Assembly: GCA_038206235.1 (NCBI GenBank)
Contig: JBBRBB010000025.1
Span: forward strand, 1 to 60,776
Direction of reading: 5' to 3'
DNA: 60,776 bases
DNA from: JBBRBB01 sp038206235
GTDB taxonomy: Bacteria > Bacteroidota > Bacteroidia > Chitinophagales > Chitinophagaceae
A program made the translations under genes and the position numbers. Below, piece by piece: positions 54,672 to 60,776 of this stretch. A model generated the notes under the pieces. That model had not been told where the DNA came from, made no database searches, and saw only the letters and a list, made by a program, of their open reading frames with translations. Positions within the stretch are counted from its first letter, which is position 1; each line of letters opens with the position of its first letter.

Positions 54672-55931
54672 CTATTCTATAACCTCAATTGTATTTCTTG
54701 TTACAGATGCATTATTTTTTATTTCGAGAATATAAATGCCCTTTACTATCTCACGATTCAATTTTATTAAACCACCATTAAGTATTCCATTTTGCGCCTG
54801 CATCCCCGAGAAATTATAGAATGCATACGTTGCATTGGCAGATAAATTTTCTGACTGCACACTAATTGTTCCACCCTTATGTATTGGATTTGGGTATATC
54901 ATTATTTTTTCAGAAGCATTCAGGTTCATGCCTTCCTTTGCCGCAGAGCAGGCAGAAGTTTTAAATGCTTTTAATGCAGAGAAACCTGAGTTAATGTCTG
55001 CGCTAAAAGAAGTATCGCATACCGTTCTTATATGCCATTCATAATTAGTATTACACAGCAGACCGGAAGCAACAATAGAATTTTTATTACCCGGTACAAC
55101 ACCGGAGAGCCAAACTGCTGTGCCGGTTTTTCTGCCCCTTACCAGGTATTGTTTAGCGCCTGTAACTGCCGTCCAGCTTAATTTAGCTGAGGTTTGTGTA
55201 ATATTGGTTGTGGTTAAGCCAGATGGAATACCGCAAGCAGTAGAGGCTGTATTATCTATCCAGCTAAAAATATTTATACCGGGATAATATTTGTTCTCGG
55301 TAGTATTGAGGCGGTAAAAAATTTTGGGTCCGCTTGTATTAATATTTGGAAGATAAGTTTGGTCGGGCGTGTTTACACCGGGTCTTACTTCATAAGCATC
55401 CATCTGTGAACCATTACCATTTTCTTTAAAGAATAAGGAACTAAATGCTGACGGTCTCACTGCGCCGGGAAAAGCTGTCCATGGAATTTTAATTTCAATA
55501 TCGTTTGTGCCGGTAACAATATTAGTTGTAAAAGTATCGCGGCTGCTCCATGCTCCTGCTGAGTCTAAACGCACTTCGGCATATCCGGTTTTATAAAACA
55601 AAACAAAATTGGCGCTAAAGGGAAGTACAGGCTTACGGGAATCATAATCAAAGCCTGTGTCGGGCCCCGTGCCATTGGTTGCAGGTACAGTTGGGTCTGT
55701 ATCTATATAAATCAATGTAGGTTCATCTTTAATATAAGCGCCGGGACCAGTAACACCGAAATAAATAAAGCTGGCATCCCACACCATGCAATAAGCAGTG
55801 CCTGACGTAAAGTTTTTTTCGTTAGCATTAAAGTCTGAAGATGCGTTACCTGTAAATGCAGGTGTGCGAAAGGGCTGAGCCTGCATGCAGGCTGCCGAAA
55901 ATAATAAGGCGAGTGTGAATAATGTTTTCAT
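54672..55931 (-). CDS. Secreted protein with fibronectin III-like and T9SS type A domains
   Basis: A 419-residue protein: signal peptide ending ACMQAQ (about 19). The N-terminal part (about 22-200) resembles a carbohydrate-binding or DOMON-like beta-sandwich (FTGNASSDFNANEKNF, YCMVWDASFIYFGVTG). A fibronectin III module follows near 245-325 (TTTNITQTSAKLSWTAVTGA, YEWHIRTVC), then a T9SS type A tail (MIYPNPIHKGGTISVQSE, GIYILEIKNN). It is exported through the T9SS, probably as a surface or secreted glycan-active accessory protein. No catalytic residue was recognised. Confidence 0.83.
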   Translation of the reverse strand: MKTLFTLALLFSAACMQAQPFRTPAFTGNASSDFNANEKNFTSGTAYCMVWDASFIYFGVTGPGAYIKDEPTLIYIDTDPTVPATNGTGPDTGFDYDSRKPVLPFSANFVLFYKTGYAEVRLDSAGAWSSRDTFTTNIVTGTNDIEIKIPWTAFPGAVRPSAFSSLFFKENGNGSQMDAYEVRPGVNTPDQTYLPNINTSGPKIFYRLNTTENKYYPGINIFSWIDNTASTACGIPSGLTTTNITQTSAKLSWTAVTGAKQYLVRGRKTGTAVWLSGVVPGNKNSIVASGLLCNTNYEWHIRTVCDTSFSADINSGFSALKAFKTSACSAAKEGMNLNASEKIMIYPNPIHKGGTISVQSENLSANATYAFYNFSGMQAQNGILNGGLIKLNREIVKGIYILEIKNNASVTRNTIEVIE

Positions 55932-56089
55932 GTGATAATTTTTGATAAATATAATTATTTACATCAAACAAAAAAATATAGAAAAGAAATTATTTTATGT
56001 TTTTCGCTTAAGACTAAATTGAAAAAAAATTTTGCAGCATGAAAACGAAACCGGCAGATTTTGCAGCGGATTGTTTCAATGTCTTGCCC

Positions 56090-56105
56090 TCCCGCAAAGG
56101 CGGGA
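56090..56105. repeat. Short GC hairpin element
   Basis: TCCCGC (56090-56095) and GCGGGA (56100-56105) around AAAG, in an otherwise A/T-rich gap. Similar small CCGC...GCGG hairpins occur near 43503-43516. Confidence 0.45.
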
Positions 56106-56177
56106 CAGCAATACTTTTATTAGCAGCATACCCGATTGTCTTAACGAAGCTTTCGCCAAATGAATACATTGTTTTAT

Positions 56178-56379
56178 TTATTGTCTTCTGCAAAGAAGAA
56201 TAAGAAAAGCGTTTGTTACTAAAAGTCCCATTAGAGTAATGTATGAAACTTTTTCAGGCAATGTTCCTTGAAATCCTTCGTCAATGGCGTTATACGAAAA
56301 CCCATAAAATAAAAAGGATGTTTCCTGCTACAGCAACCCAATAAAGTAATAATATCAAAGGCGATTTTACTTTGTCCAT
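56178..56379 (-). pseudogene. Small two-helix membrane protein, interrupted by one frameshift
   Basis: Starts at ATG 56379 with MDKVKSPLILLLYWVAVAGN, reaching a stop soon after. In the next frame the sequence continues GFSYNAIDEGFQGTLPEKVS and then a second helix, LMGLLVTNAFLILLC, to TAA at 56178. Removing one T from the minus-strand T-run near the junction (CCTTTTTATT) gives a 66-residue protein with two membrane helices. It starts 4 bp after the stop of the next entry's gene, so the two form a pair. Either a sequence error or a pseudogene. Confidence 0.6.
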
Positions 56380-56383
56380 TTTG

Positions 56384-56779
56384 TTATAAATTAATATTTG
56401 AGTTTAACGAGGTATTATTAGTCTTGCGTGATAATCTTCGGGCTAACAATATAGCTATTATTATAAGTAGCCACGATATTAAAGGAACGATAAGAAATAT
56501 AAAAGCGGGCTTTGTCTCAGGGGTATTAAATGCGCCACTGTAACAAACCAAAGAACCAAGTGTTACAATTAACATCAACCAGTAAAGAGTCATGCGTGTA
56601 AAAAACGACCAACGTTTAAAAATTGTATTAGTAACTAAGAAAGCTATAAAGGGCGAAAGCACCCAAATAATAAAAAGTGCTCGTAGCAGAACAGAGTTAT
56701 TGTTACGCCCTGCATTGATTACAAAATAAAGTGAACCCCCTGCTCCAAACAACAATACGATTAGAGCTATTGTCCGCAA
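56384..56779 (-). CDS. Four-helix membrane protein, function unknown
   Basis: A 131-residue protein with hydrophobic segments at about 4-22, 33-52, 60-82 and 92-113, and a polar Lys/Asn tail. No family was recognised. It precedes the small two-helix frame by 4 bp, which suggests the two are translated together and may form a complex. Confidence 0.7.
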   Translation of the reverse strand: MRTIALIVLLFGAGGSLYFVINAGRNNNSVLLRALFIIWVLSPFIAFLVTNTIFKRWSFFTRMTLYWLMLIVTLGSLVCYSGAFNTPETKPAFIFLIVPLISWLLIIIAILLARRLSRKTNNTSLNSNINL

Positions 56780-56943
56780 GAAACTGAAAGAAAGTTTTTT
56801 TTTTCACTGCGATATATTTTTAGTTGTTAAATTTTTTTGTCGTTTGAATTATGGACTGTTGTTACGGGTTGCTGCTAACAAATCTTATTGCGCAAGATTG
56901 CGAATAAAAGGGAGCAAAAACAAATTTATAAATTGCTCCGCAT

Positions 56944-56978
56944 AAAAAATCCTCCCAACATGAAGAGGAGGATTTTTT
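56944..56978. terminator. Bidirectional intrinsic terminator
   Basis: Arms AAAAAATCCTCC (56944-56955) and GGAGGATTTTTT (56967-56978) are exact reverse complements with an 11-nt loop; each strand has a T-run. It ends the Met-rich gene (stop at 57014) on the minus strand. Confidence 0.88.
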
Positions 56979-57013
56979 TGAGAAAATAATTTTCAGAAAA
57001 TGTTTTGAACCTT

Positions 57014-57424
57014 TTACATACTGTCTTTCATATCCATATCCATCATCTTACCATTTTCATCCATCATATTGCCGTCTTTATCAATCATCATTCCGTCTTT
57101 CATCATCATTTTTTTACCATTTTTCATTACTACATGGCCATCTGTCATTACTTTACAACCATCGGTACAAGTCATTGTTTTATCCATAGCCATCATATTT
57201 CCATCTTTCATCATCATCATTTTACCATCTTTCATCATCATGGTACCTTCCTGCATGGTCATTGAACTCATGTTGTTGTTGTTGCTGCTGTTCATCGAAG
57301 TATCCATCATCGTATTGTCATTCATCATGGTCGTAGAATCTGTAGTTGTTTCGTCGGTGGCGGAATTGTTGTTACAGGCAGTCATGAACGCAGCAAAAGC
57401 TGCAATTGTTAATAATTTTTTCAT
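57014..57424 (-). CDS. Methionine-rich lipoprotein (DUF6799-like)
   Basis: A 136-residue lipoprotein: MKKLLTIAAFAAFMTACNNN gives lipidated Cys17. About a third of the mature part is Met, arranged in repeated MMKDGKMM/MMMKDG units (about 60-130) with one TCTDGC pair. This resembles DUF6799-type Met-rich repeats. Met-rich, Cys-poor periplasmic repeats often bind Cu(I), so metal binding is a fair inference, not shown. The mirror frames on the plus strand are not genes. It is divergent from a cytochrome b / molybdenum oxidoreductase pair. Confidence 0.8.
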   Translation of the reverse strand: MKKLLTIAAFAAFMTACNNNSATDETTTDSTTMMNDNTMMDTSMNSSNNNNMSSMTMQEGTMMMKDGKMMMMKDGNMMAMDKTMTCTDGCKVMTDGHVVMKNGKKMMMKDGMMIDKDGNMMDENGKMMDMDMKDSM

Positions 57425-57610
57425 TGTTTTTTAATTTTAGATTTTTAAATGTGCACAAAAGTAGAAGAATAAATTCAATCCCATTTATTTTAATTTAAAC
57501 TCTTTTCCACAATTTTATGGCTGTAAAGATTCAATTATGCACAAGAACGATAGTAAGATTGCGGTGATAAAAAACCCTGTTCTCTTTAAGTAAAGTTGTA
57601 TCTTTTCGGC

Positions 57611-58297
57611 GTGAAAAAAGTAATAAAAAAACATCCGCTTGCCTTACGCTGGTTTCACTGGATCAACTTTCCCCTGCTTACTATAATGATTTGGAGCGGG
57701 CTGCTCATTTACTGGGCAAACGGCGTTTACAAAATACAAGTTGGCGATAAAACAATTGTAAAATTTTTTCCTGATGGCTTTTATAAAGCATTGAATGTTC
57801 CTTTTCATCTTGCAAAGGGAATGAGCTTTCATTTTGCTTTTATGTGGCTCTTTATTATTAATGGAATACTCTATGTTTTTTACACCATTTTTTCAGGTGA
57901 ATGGAGATACCTTCTTCCCAACAAAAAATCATTTAAAGAAGCATGGCAGGTTTTGCTGCACGACCTGCATATACGAAAATATGAGCCTCCTCAAACGAAA
58001 TATAATGGGGCACAGCGCATAGCATATACTGCGATCGTTTTAATGGGAATAGGAAGCTTCTGGACAGGCCTCGCCATTTATAAACCTGTTCAGTTTTCAT
58101 GGATGTGCTGGCTTTGCGGCGGTTACAGTGCAGCACGCATTGAGCATTTCATTCTTACAATCGGATACGTGTTATTTTTTCTCATTCATATTTTTCAGGT
58201 AATAAGAACCGGGTGGAATAATTTCCAGGCCATGATTACCGGGCTTGAAGTTATAAAGCCGGCAAAGCAAAATACAACAACACATGAGCAGGCATGA
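57611..58297 (+). CDS. Cytochrome b561-type membrane subunit (MsrQ-like position)
   Basis: A 228-residue membrane protein with about four to five helices. Conserved histidines suitable for two hemes are LRWFHWINF, SFHFAFMW and RIEHFILTIGY...IHIFQ. I chose GTG at 57611 (MKKVIKKHPL); the TTG at 57596 lies at the probable promoter/leader. The following gene overlaps its end by 14 bp and encodes a molybdopterin-binding oxidoreductase, so it likely passes electrons between the quinone pool and that enzyme. Confidence 0.83.
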   Translation: MKKVIKKHPLALRWFHWINFPLLTIMIWSGLLIYWANGVYKIQVGDKTIVKFFPDGFYKALNVPFHLAKGMSFHFAFMWLFIINGILYVFYTIFSGEWRYLLPNKKSFKEAWQVLLHDLHIRKYEPPQTKYNGAQRIAYTAIVLMGIGSFWTGLAIYKPVQFSWMCWLCGGYSAARIEHFILTIGYVLFFLIHIFQVIRTGWNNFQAMITGLEVIKPAKQNTTTHEQA

Positions 58298-59054
58298 CTA
58301 TTTCTCCACACGCATAAAAAACGTAAGTAAAGCTTCCTTTACTAAAAGAATAATTTTTTCTTTTTTTGCCTTTGCCCTTTTAACTGCTCTTGCCATATTC
58401 TCGTGGAAGTGGCTAAATAAACAACCCACAGAGCAGGGCGCTTTAAAACCTTTGCGAACAACACTGGAAACAAATGAAAAGATTTTTAAATCAACATTCG
58501 GTGAAAACAAGCTGAGCAAAACTTACACTGAGAAAGATGCCGTTAAAAATGTGCGTGTAAACGGACGCATTGGAATGCTCGATTCTATTGACGTAAACGC
58601 ATGGCGGCTGCAGGTAATTCGTGCTGCAGGAGATACCCTGAAACTATCTATGGATGATATAAAAAAATTGCCAAAAGAAGATGTGATATTCGATTTTAAA
58701 TGTATTGAAGGCTGGGACCAGGTAACACACTGGGCAGGTGTGCCCTTAAAAACATTCATGCAATATTATCATCTCGATGCACAAATGAAAATGGAATATA
58801 TGGGCCTCGAAACTATGGATAAAAAATACTACGTAGGTATTGATATGCCAAGTGTTCTTCAGCCGCAAACTATTTTATGCTATGAAATGAATGGCAAACC
58901 TTTGCCTATGAATCAAGGCTATCCTTTACGCCTTATAATTCCTGTGAAATATGGTATAAAGCATTTAAAGCAACTCGGCACCATGTATTTCAGCAATCAA
59001 AAGCCGCGTGATTACTGGGCAGAAAGAGGCTATGATTATTATGCAGGATTGTAA
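58284..59054 (+). CDS. Molybdopterin-dependent oxidoreductase, sulfite oxidase fold, membrane-anchored
   Basis: A 256-residue protein with one N-terminal membrane segment (about 24-44, IIFSFFAFALLTALAIFSW). The Mo-binding domain has Cys in FDFKCIEGWDQVTHWAGVPL near residues 138-157, the probable Mo ligand, then YPLRLIIPVKYGIKHLK, as in sulfite oxidase/MsrP-like proteins. No twin-arginine motif is visible, though such enzymes usually go through Tat. Its ORF overlaps the cytochrome gene by 14 bp. Substrates could be methionine sulfoxide or sulfite; the protein is shorter than MsrP and lacks an extra dimer domain. Confidence 0.85.
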   Translation: MSRHDYFSTRIKNVSKASFTKRIIFSFFAFALLTALAIFSWKWLNKQPTEQGALKPLRTTLETNEKIFKSTFGENKLSKTYTEKDAVKNVRVNGRIGMLDSIDVNAWRLQVIRAAGDTLKLSMDDIKKLPKEDVIFDFKCIEGWDQVTHWAGVPLKTFMQYYHLDAQMKMEYMGLETMDKKYYVGIDMPSVLQPQTILCYEMNGKPLPMNQGYPLRLIIPVKYGIKHLKQLGTMYFSNQKPRDYWAERGYDYYAGL

Positions 59055-59198
59055 GCTTCTTCATTAGCAACAATTCAATGTTTTCAAGGGGTTTTAGACA
59101 ATCAACCCAATTTTTTTGTCATTTTCGAAAGACGGAAAGCCTGCTTGCATTATGAATAATTGGGGCATTATGCACCGCTTTGGTTAAGACTTGAAATG

Positions 59199-60608
59199 TT
59201 AGTTATAATGCCGAAGTACCTTCCACATTTGTTTCTTTATCTTTTTTTCCTTTGATGTTAATAAAGAATCTGGTATAGGACTTGAATCTGGTGTTACCTT
59301 TTCAATTCTTACAAACTGCCCCGCTTGTGCAGTACCTTGCACAGTATCATACAACTTATACTGATCATTCTGCACCCACCGCACAAATGGCTGTTTATGA
59401 TCGGGATATTTTGCATAAGAATCATATACGCACGGCCTTATCGAATCTATACTTTCTGTAAGGGCCGGTGCAAAGCTTACCCCATCTAAAATGCCATAAG
59501 CAGTGGGTTTATTAATACCGGCAACCTCAGAAAGTGTGGGAAGAAAATCTGTAAAATCAATCAAAATATCTGAAACATTTCCTGCTGCTATTTTCCCTTT
59601 CCAATAAGCAATTAACGGCACATTGGTGCCTGGTTCATTTGTAAAACTTTTACCGCCCTCTACTGTAGCTCCATTATATTGAGAAAATATATAGGGATGT
59701 GTGCCATTATCTCCAAAATATAAAATAAGCGTATTATCAAGCAATCCCACTGTGCTGAGGTATGCTGCTATCTCACCTATTTTTTTATCACTATATTTTA
59801 CCATGGAAGGAAAAAACCGGGTATCTCCTATTGTTAGGTTTTCATAATTCCATGTGGAATACTCGGGGTCATCGGGTGTTGGGCAAAATTGTTCGTGACA
59901 CAATATCATTGAATAATAAGCAAGAAAAGGCCGGCCTGTATTTTTCACTCTATCAATAAAATTTAAAAGATAGGCTGTAAACAGATCATCTGAATATTTA
60001 TTCTGTGAATACGATGGAGGCATATATCCGCCATCCTGGTAAATCTTCGAGCTTTTATACCTTGAGCCTTCCAGCTTTTCATCTCCAAGCTTAAAGGGCA
60101 GCCATACTGAATATTTTTCCCATCCGAATGTTCGTATCGAATTATCACCTCCGTCCAACTGCCATTTACCTGTATAGCACGTTGCATAACCTGCATCCTG
60201 AAACATATTGCCAATCGTACGGTTATCAATGCTCATGCCTCCCCATGTAGTATAATTACGAAAATTATATTTGCCCGTTAATAACATAAACCTTGAGGGG
60301 GAACAAAGCGGTGCGGCATGACATTGTGTAAAACGCATACCATTCAGCGCCATCGTATCTATATTGGAAGTAACGTAAGATTGCCCCCCATCGCAAGTGG
60401 GCACTTCATAGCCAACATCATCAGCTAAGATAATAAGAATGTTAGGCGATTGTGTTGCGCTGCGGGAAATTTTTGCAGTGGAATTGGTTTCAGTACTTGT
60501 AATCTTATGAATATCTTTTTTGCAGGCAACAGAAAATATCATTATAAGAAATACTATACGATACAGTGTATAGGAATTATGGAAGGGAGAAGTAGTATTT
60601 AGTCTCAT
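59199..60608 (-). CDS. Sulfatase lipoprotein
   Basis: A 469-residue alkaline-phosphatase-superfamily sulfatase. The signal ends IFSVAC-KKD, so lipidated Cys29. PNILIILADDVGYE gives the metal-binding aspartates (about 54-67). The sulfatase signature is PLCSPSRFMLLTGKY near 100-115, where Cys is modified to formylglycine. FGDNGTHPY supplies the later metal site. In Bacteroidota such enzymes desulfate glycans. The ATG at 60608 is two to three bases from the start of an IS5-like end, so its leader may have been replaced. Confidence 0.9.
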   Translation of the reverse strand: MRLNTTSPFHNSYTLYRIVFLIMIFSVACKKDIHKITSTETNSTAKISRSATQSPNILIILADDVGYEVPTCDGGQSYVTSNIDTMALNGMRFTQCHAAPLCSPSRFMLLTGKYNFRNYTTWGGMSIDNRTIGNMFQDAGYATCYTGKWQLDGGDNSIRTFGWEKYSVWLPFKLGDEKLEGSRYKSSKIYQDGGYMPPSYSQNKYSDDLFTAYLLNFIDRVKNTGRPFLAYYSMILCHEQFCPTPDDPEYSTWNYENLTIGDTRFFPSMVKYSDKKIGEIAAYLSTVGLLDNTLILYFGDNGTHPYIFSQYNGATVEGGKSFTNEPGTNVPLIAYWKGKIAAGNVSDILIDFTDFLPTLSEVAGINKPTAYGILDGVSFAPALTESIDSIRPCVYDSYAKYPDHKQPFVRWVQNDQYKLYDTVQGTAQAGQFVRIEKVTPDSSPIPDSLLTSKEKKIKKQMWKVLRHYN

Positions 60609-60652
60609 AAGGCATGTTTAAACTTAAAGGATTAAAAAAACTAAGAAACTGT
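60609..60652. mobile_element. Probable end of an IS5-like insertion sequence
   Basis: Sequence GGCATGTTTAAACTTAAAGG (60611-60630), then AAACTGTTTAAAAACG ending at 60661, looks like the inverted-repeat end region of an IS5-group element. The other end is outside the window, so the exact boundary and any target duplication cannot be fixed. Confidence 0.5.
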
Positions 60653-60776
60653 TTAAAAACGATTCAGCATAATTCGTATGGCGGATAAATGCACCATTGT
60701 CACACTAGTTTGATTAAGCCTTTCATAATTTTTTGAATTTCGCCTATTGGTATCTATCCAAGAAAATGTTCGTTCC
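60653..60776 (-). CDS. IS5-like transposase, C-terminal fragment
   Basis: The minus-strand frame is open from the window edge to TAA at 60653-60655: 40 residues beginning ERTFSWIDTNRRNSKNYERL. This is the C-terminal signature of IS5-family (IS427/IS1031-like) transposases, in which the first Glu is the last acid of the DDE triad. The gene is truncated only by the window edge. It lies just upstream of the sulfatase gene on the same strand. Confidence 0.85.
   Translation of the reverse strand, partial: ERTFSWIDTNRRNSKNYERLNQTSVTMVHLSAIRIMLNRF

Noticed and set aside
57005..57434. His- and Ile-rich plus-strand frames
   Set aside because: Reverse of the ATG-rich codons of the Met-rich lipoprotein.
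1..60776. tRNA or rRNA genes
   Set aside because: I looked for TTC-loop and acceptor patterns on both strands and found none that form a full cloverleaf.

Overview
The window comes from a low-GC member of the Bacteroidota, most likely Chitinophagales/Chitinophagaceae-like. Reasons: the gliding genes gldD and gldE, a PorP/SprF protein, several secreted proteins ending in type IX secretion (T9SS) sorting domains (two type B/CHU_C and three type A), promoter-like TAnnTTTG boxes, and the conserved gene order mutY-ssb-gldE-gldD facing HU-TPR-(AURKAIP1/COX24 small protein)-rng. The rank is inferred from protein style and synteny; no rRNA or tRNA gene was found to confirm it. Layout, 1-24.5 kb: a C-terminal T9SS type A fragment; a frameshifted secreted glycosidase-like gene; purB; an M16 peptidase; a glycine-rich CHU_C surface protein; a DUF4331 cargo protein (-); a serine hydrolase (-); a lipoprotein esterase; recF; recG; a 1.2k-residue PKD/CHU_C protein followed by its PorP/SprF partner; and a coiled-coil protein (-). 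Layout, 24.8-36.7 kb: pckA and htpG converge on a bidirectional terminator, then a DUF3109 protein, a DUF2442 protein, the gldD/gldE/ssb/mutY operon (-), and the divergent HU-TPR-small basic protein-rng set (+). Layout, 37-47.8 kb: radA, a ComF-like protein, a lipoprotein, a glutathione peroxidase, a beta-barrel protein (-), DNA polymerase III delta', ricT-like, gatB and a TlpA-type lipoprotein. Layout, 47.8-60.8 kb (more accessory): a SacI-like restriction endonuclease with an overlapping adenine methyltransferase, a frameshifted SSS symporter, hutI, a GNAT acetyltransferase, a T9SS cargo protein, small membrane proteins, a Met-rich lipoprotein, a cytochrome b / molybdopterin oxidoreductase pair, a sulfatase, and the C-terminal end of an IS5-like transposase cut by the window edge. 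The most striking pattern beyond ordinary genes is a class of short, degenerate tandem tracts (units of roughly 7-11 bp). They mostly lie in leaders just upstream of start codons, but the same kind of sequence is also read in frame inside gldD, gatB and hutI, and a different GC-rich palindromic element is read in frame inside htpG. Three genes are broken by single-base changes in short A/T runs, which could be either pseudogenes or sequence errors. recG has no standard start codon upstream of its conserved N-terminus.
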